Below, piece after piece: positions 59,373 to 64,000 of a stretch of DNA of 64,000 nucleotides. Position 1 is the stretch's first letter, and each line of letters begins with the position of its first letter. The notes below the pieces were generated by a model that made no database searches, had not been told where the DNA came from, and saw only the letters and a list, made by a program, of their open reading frames with translations. The DNA lies in the NCBI RefSeq assembly GCF_018687715.1, contig NC_056761.1, positions 18,952,501 through 19,016,500 of the forward strand. The letters run 5' to 3'. The DNA comes from Carya illinoinensis (taxonomy: Eukaryota; Streptophyta; Magnoliopsida; Fagales; Juglandaceae). The position numbers and the translations under genes are program-made.

Positions 59373-59799
59373 GTAATATGCTTTTTTTGTTATTTTTCAT
59401 TCTGATTTTTGTTTACAAGTATCCTGATATTTGTTGCATTTATTTGTTGAGATAAAACAGCAGTTTAATGTGTTTTACGCATATATAGGTATTGTGGATT
59501 GATATTTTTATTTTATTGCAAAAATTAGATGTAAGTCTTTATAGTTTTCTAAGTTATTTAATAATCATATTTAGGGATAATAATATAGTTTTCAATGTAT
59601 TGTATTGAAATATGCCATCATGTATGTGAAAATTGTGTTTTATGATCCAGTTTTTTGCTCTTTTTCATGACTGGTTTCTGACTTTGTCCCATTCGAATAC
59701 CCTGAATACCGTTCGAATTGAATTTACTCAGTTCGAATGGAATCTGACTTGACTAGAATTCCGTTCGAATATTTTGAGTGTTTGTTCGAACAGTATCAA

Positions 59800-60360
59800 T
59801 TAAATTGATATTTATAATGTAATTATAAAATTTAATTATAATGTATAATTGTAAATATTTAAGTATTGTAATTAAATAGATTAATTCTTAAAATATAATT
59901 ATAAAATATTTAATTAAAGAATTATAATGTATTAGTGAAAATATTTAAGTAATCTAATTAAATAGATTAATACTCTAAATATTCTTATAAAATATTTAAT
60001 TAAATAATTATAATGAATTATTGAAAATATTTAAGTACTCTAATTAAATAGATTAATTAGTTAAAATATAATTATAAAATATTTAATTATATTATTATAA
60101 TTAAATATTTGAAAATATTTAAGTATTCTAATTAAATAGATTAATTAGTTAAAATATAATTATAAAATATTTAATTAAAAAATTATAAATAAATATTTGA
60201 AAATATTTAAGTACTCTAGTTAAGATGATTAATCCTTAAAATATACTTATACAATATTTAATTAAAGAATTATAATGTATAATTAAAAATATTTAAGTAC
60301 TCTAATTAAATAGATTAATACTTCATTGTATACATTAAAAATATTTAAGTAAATAATTAT
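59800..60360. repeat. AT-rich tandem repeat, about six units of 80-95 bp
   Basis: Repeating text TTAAATAGATTAATT, AAAATATAATTATAAAATA, TTTAATTAAAGAATTATAA, GAAAATATTTAAGTA. The units drift by small changes and indels. It is located in the first intron of the CACTA transposase gene. Confidence 0.9.
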
Positions 60361-60925
60361 AGGGTCTACTTCAAAATCTTTAAGGGCCCATCATGTATAC
60401 TTGTAATGTAATCTTGCAATGTATTTGTGATGTATACTTGTTATGTTTATTACTGAGCGCTTAGATTTTCTAGTTATTTTTCATGCAGTTAAACCTTAGA
60501 CCCATTCGAGAGTTATGGCCAAATATTCTCTTAAAGAATGTTTGGGTACAACTCTTGAATGACGTTAGTGGAAAGTTTGGGATTCTATCATCTATATGGC
60601 ATATATATTCAGTTAAAACTCCTGTGTTAGTAAATTAAAATTTTGGTTTCACATTTTCTTGCATTCTTCGAATATGTAGTTCGTAAGTTTCTTGGCCCAT
60701 AAATAGACTCAACGACTTATCGTGGCTAGCATACTTGGAGAATTGTAGGGAAATGCTGCCGAAAGTTTTACTAACATACGAGTTTTGGACTGAGTATATA
60801 TGCAATATAGATGATAGTCTCTCAAATGGGATAGGACCAACTACTTTAAAAATATATGGTAATTAAACACGTTTATTGTAATAGTTTATTGATAGTGTTT
60901 ATCCCATGAATTGGGTTTTTTATAG

Positions 60926-63672
60926 ACAAATAAGAGTTGGATGATGTTGAGAGATAGACTTGGTCGAGACTATAAGCAATATGCACAAGGAGTGAAGTCT
61001 TTCTTAGAATTTGCTTGTGGGAGTGTTGACAATCGAGGATTTATAAGATGCCCATGCAAGAAGTGCAAAAACCTTAGTTCATATCATATGATGGCTGTGG
61101 AGGATCATTTATTCGTAAATGGAATTGATCCTAAATATTTACATTGGGTTTTACATGGTGAACCATTTTCTAATGGAGTTAGATTTGGCAGTTATCTCAA
61201 TCAGATGGATGAATGTAACGAGATCGACACGGAGGACATAAATATTGATGTTTTTGATGATACTTATGATAATGGAGAAGATATGATTGAAATGTTAGGG
61301 AATCTTGGCGTAAGCATATTTAGTGCCAGGGATGGAGAAGGAATATTTACACAATCATTTGAGGGAGATGAAGACTTTGGATCACTGTGGGAGGATGCAC
61401 AATGAGAACTGTACGAAGGGTGCACCTGTCATAGCAAGTTGTCATTCACTATCAGGCTACTCCATATTAAATATATTTGTCGTATTAGTGCAAAGGCCAT
61501 CGATATGCTACTTGAATTATTTAAAGAGGCTCTCCCACATAATAACGTAGTACCTCAAAATTTTTATGAAGCGATGGTTAAGATTTGATTATAATATCAT
61601 CCACACATGTAAAAATGATTGTGTTATCTTCTGGAAGCAATATGAATAATTTGATTCATGTCCGGTGTGTCATGAGTCAAGATGGACATCAGATAAGCGT
61701 AATATACCCCATAAAGTGCTAAGAAATTTTTCACTTATTCCTCGACTTCAGAGATTGTTTACTTCCCAGATGACTACGACATATATGACTTGGCATCACA
61801 CAAAAAGAGTTCAAAATGATCAATTCCTCATGTATCCTGCAGATTTCTTACAATGGAAGAAATTTGATGACGAGTATCCATGATTTGCCAGAGAACCTTG
61901 CAATGTACGTCTTGGTTTAGCAACTTATGGCTTTAATCCGTTTGACAACATGAGCACTTCTCATAGCACCTGGCCTGTCATAGTAATGCATTATAATTTG
62001 CCACCATGGAAGTGTATGAAGGATCCGTATTTGTTAATGACTCTATTGATCCCAGGGTCAAGGTCACTAGGAAATGAAATAGACGTATATTTGCATCTAA
62101 TGATGTCAGAGTTGAAAGAGTTGTAGGAACAAGGTGTCAATATATATGATGCGGCCTTGTCACGTGAATTCAAGATGCATGCTGCAGTACTTTGGACAAT
62201 AAATAATTTCTTAGCATACGGAAACTTGTCTGGGTGGAGCACAAAAGAAAAAAATGGTTTGTCCTGTTTGTAACAAAGATACACAATCTCAGTGGTTAAC
62301 GAATGGCCGGAAAATATATTTCATAGGACATCGTCGTTATCTACCTCATGATCATAGATGGCATTCAAATAGAGTAATATTTGATGGAAGGGTTGATCAT
62401 AGGTCATCACCGCCAGAGTACTCGGGTGTTGATATTCTCACTCAATTGGAAGATGTTCCAGACAACAAATTTGGAAAGAATGCAAGATGTAGAAAGAGGA
62501 AAAGACAAGCAGCAGAATTGAATTGGACAAAAAAAATTTTTTTTTTAGTTGCCATACTGGTATACCTTGACACTGCATCACAATCTAGACGTTATGCACA
62601 TTGAAAAAAATATATGTGAGAATATTTTGGGTACCTTGATGTCAATACAAGAGAAGACAAAAGATACAGTCAACTCTCATAAAGATTTGAAAGAGTTGGG
62701 AATAAGATCGGAGTTGCATTTGCAAGATACTGGGTCGTCAGCTTACATTAACATACGTAGCGAACATATACAATTACTTCGCACGAATGGTGTGACTGGC
62801 GTAGGAAAGAAGCACGAAGAAAAATTTGACTCGTGGTTTGAACATACGGTATTACTAAAAAAACTATGCACAATTATTTTAAACTTTATACATTTTGTAA
62901 GTGTCACCATATTTATATATGATATTGATATAAGTATAATAAAATTTATTTATGTATGTTGCATCGAAATATAGTGAACATTCAGGTGAAATCTCACCAG
63001 GGGTATATGCTTTGGCATGTGTTCCATCTAAGCGGGCTATCCAATATTCAGGATGTTTGGTGCGTGGATATAGATTTCACACAGCAGAAAGAGAACGATA
63101 TAGAAAAACTCAAAATTGTAGAGTCTTAGTCGAAGGAAGCCATGGGGATGATAATATCGATTTTTACGAAATTGTGGAAGATATCATAGCGTTAAAGTAT
63201 GTGGGGGATATATGGTCTGGTTATTTAAATGTGGTGGGATGTCTCAAATCCTAGGTTGGGAGTGCGTAAAGATGAATATTTTGTAAGTGTCAATACCTAT
63301 CGCAAATGGTATGAGGATGATCCTTTCGTTCTCGTATGCCAAGCAAATCAAGTTTTTTTATTTAGGTGATCCGGAGTTCAGAAATCCATGGCGGGTAGTC
63401 GAGAAGTTTACACCAAGAAATGTATATGATTATATTCTAGAGGAAGACAAACCACACGAAGAAGTTGATAGTCCAGACCATGAAGAAGCATATCAAGAAA
63501 ATGAATCAGTCGTCAATCTATTTGTTGATCTAAGCCAATATGATATGGTCCCATTGCGCAGAGAAGATGTTCAACTCGAAGTAATTAAAGGTGACATGTC
63601 TTAAGAACATGAATCAACTGAAGTGTCTACTGAGGATGAGAGCGACTGGTCCAACAAAACTGATACTGAATG
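60926..63672 (+). pseudogene. CACTA transposase (TNPD-like), with internal deletion and stops
   Basis: Starts with a transposase-associated domain (KSWMMLRDRLGRDY, VKSFLEFACG, then CPCKKCKN at about 61051, and HWVLHGEP). The catalytic Transposase_21-like part follows (LSFTIRLLHIKYI, TWHHTKRV, NVRLGLATYGFNPFDNMSTS at about 61902, WPVIVMHYNLPPWKCMK, LSGWSTK, CPVCNKDT at about 62261, HNLDVMHIEKNICENILGTL at about 62579). After EHIQLLRTNG the usual DUF4218 segment is missing. A DUF4216-like end comes next (GYRFHTAERERYRKTQN at about 63070, then NPWRVVEKFTPRNVYDY). Stops at 61402 (TGA), about 61648 (TAA) and others, plus frameshifts near 61583 and 62250. It cannot be functional as it stands. Confidence 0.88.
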
Positions 63673-63762
63673 ATTTTCAAACAGATATTTGTGTAGGTAT
63701 AATTCTTATAAAAATATGAAATGTATCTTGTTCAAATAATAATTTATTATAATTTCAAACAG

Positions 63763-64000
63763 ATATGCCTCTTAAATGCAAAAGAATACGTGAGCCATTC
63801 CCACCACTTACTAACTTCTTATGTGATTCACCTGCCAACAATGGTGGGCCAACATCACCAGAACCAGAATAAGGTATTTTATCACTGTATATCTTTTAAA
63901 TAAAATAATTTAATTAAAATATATGCTTTAATTTTTGTATATATAGCTATTGTAAACCAGCGCCGAGTTAGAGACATTATGAGGGGTGTCTGCATAGAGA
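63763..64000 (+). CDS. start of a second CACTA gene, possibly TNPA-like (cut by window edge)
   Basis: Exon 63763-63873 (acceptor CAAACAG, ATG 63765, donor ATAAG/GTATTT) encodes MPLKCKRIREPFPPLTNF and on. Exon 63947 onward (acceptor ATATATAG) continues in frame with AIVNQRRVRDIMRGVCIE. One in-frame TAA (63870-63872) precedes the donor. The RRVRDIMRG wording recalls the basic start of TNPA-like (Transposase_24) proteins, which in CACTA elements follow the large transposase gene. The exon phases agree; the family call is tentative. Confidence 0.4.

Larger units (their letters stand above)
44956..64000 (+). mobile_element. CACTA (En/Spm) transposon, left end to beyond the window
   Basis: The left terminus CACTACAAGAAATTT at 44956 is the classic CACTA end, preceded by ATA (candidate 3-bp duplication; the right copy is out of view). 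Inside are a minus-strand Transposase_32-like gene, a plus-strand transposase (TNPD-like) and the start of a possible TNPA-like gene. Non-coding parts are dense in TTCGAA palindromes (45060-45250, 46840-47150, 59000-59180, 59690-59810), which ties the pieces on both sides of the nested Copia and solo LTR to one element. Without the two inserts, about 8.3 kb of CACTA DNA is visible. Confidence 0.88.

Overview
The window is nuclear DNA of a flowering plant, most likely a eudicot. The evidence is an LSD1-type zinc-finger gene with plant exon structure, plus hAT, CACTA, LINE, SINE, Copia and Gypsy elements of plant type. Only one host gene is clearly visible. The rest is a transposon graveyard with several layers of nesting that can be dated against each other.

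Layout. Positions 1-9235 (minus strand) hold most of an LSD1 homologue. Its three C2C2 zinc fingers lie on three separate exons, its 5' UTR is split by introns, and its long introns hold a SINE, a 5'-truncated LINE with a 13-bp target duplication, and microsatellites. Positions 9603-14438 are a complete hAT transposon with exact TIRs and an exact 8-bp duplication; its BED-type transposase gene is broken only by in-frame stops. Positions 15190-16640 look like old LTR-derived sequence. Positions 16901-24260 are a second, 7.4-kb hAT with a minus-strand transposase remnant.

Positions 24261-31370 are a degenerate, non-autonomous gag-like retroelement. It is split by a 2.5-kb LTR and ends in a tandem array. 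Next to that array, at 31369-31700, is a piece of plastid DNA carrying nearly all of rps14. A Gypsy 3' end with its LTR follows (to 34038), then a Copia integrase scrap. A degenerate Gypsy element (36100-44285) is split by a 4.8-kb Copia element (37541-42350).

Positions 44956 to the window end are a CACTA (En/Spm) transposon whose right end lies outside. It carries a minus-strand gene of the putative plant transposon type (Transposase_32-like) near its left end, and a plus-strand TNPD-like transposase, followed by the start of a possible TNPA-like gene, towards its right. A SIRE-type Copia element (47998-56558, 5-bp duplication ATTAG, LTRs about 99% identical) and a solo Gypsy LTR (56865-58996, 5-bp duplication AAATA) are inserted in it.

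The best candidate for something new is in the SIRE-type Copia. Between the end of pol and the 3' LTR, on the strand opposite to gag-pol, is an open 145-codon reading frame with its own TATA box, short leader and good start context, encoding a coiled-coil protein I do not recognise. Other notable points are the DNA-transposon genes whose only lesions are stops reachable by C-to-T change, the CG-centred palindromes in both hAT elements and the CACTA, and the plastid rps14 insert.
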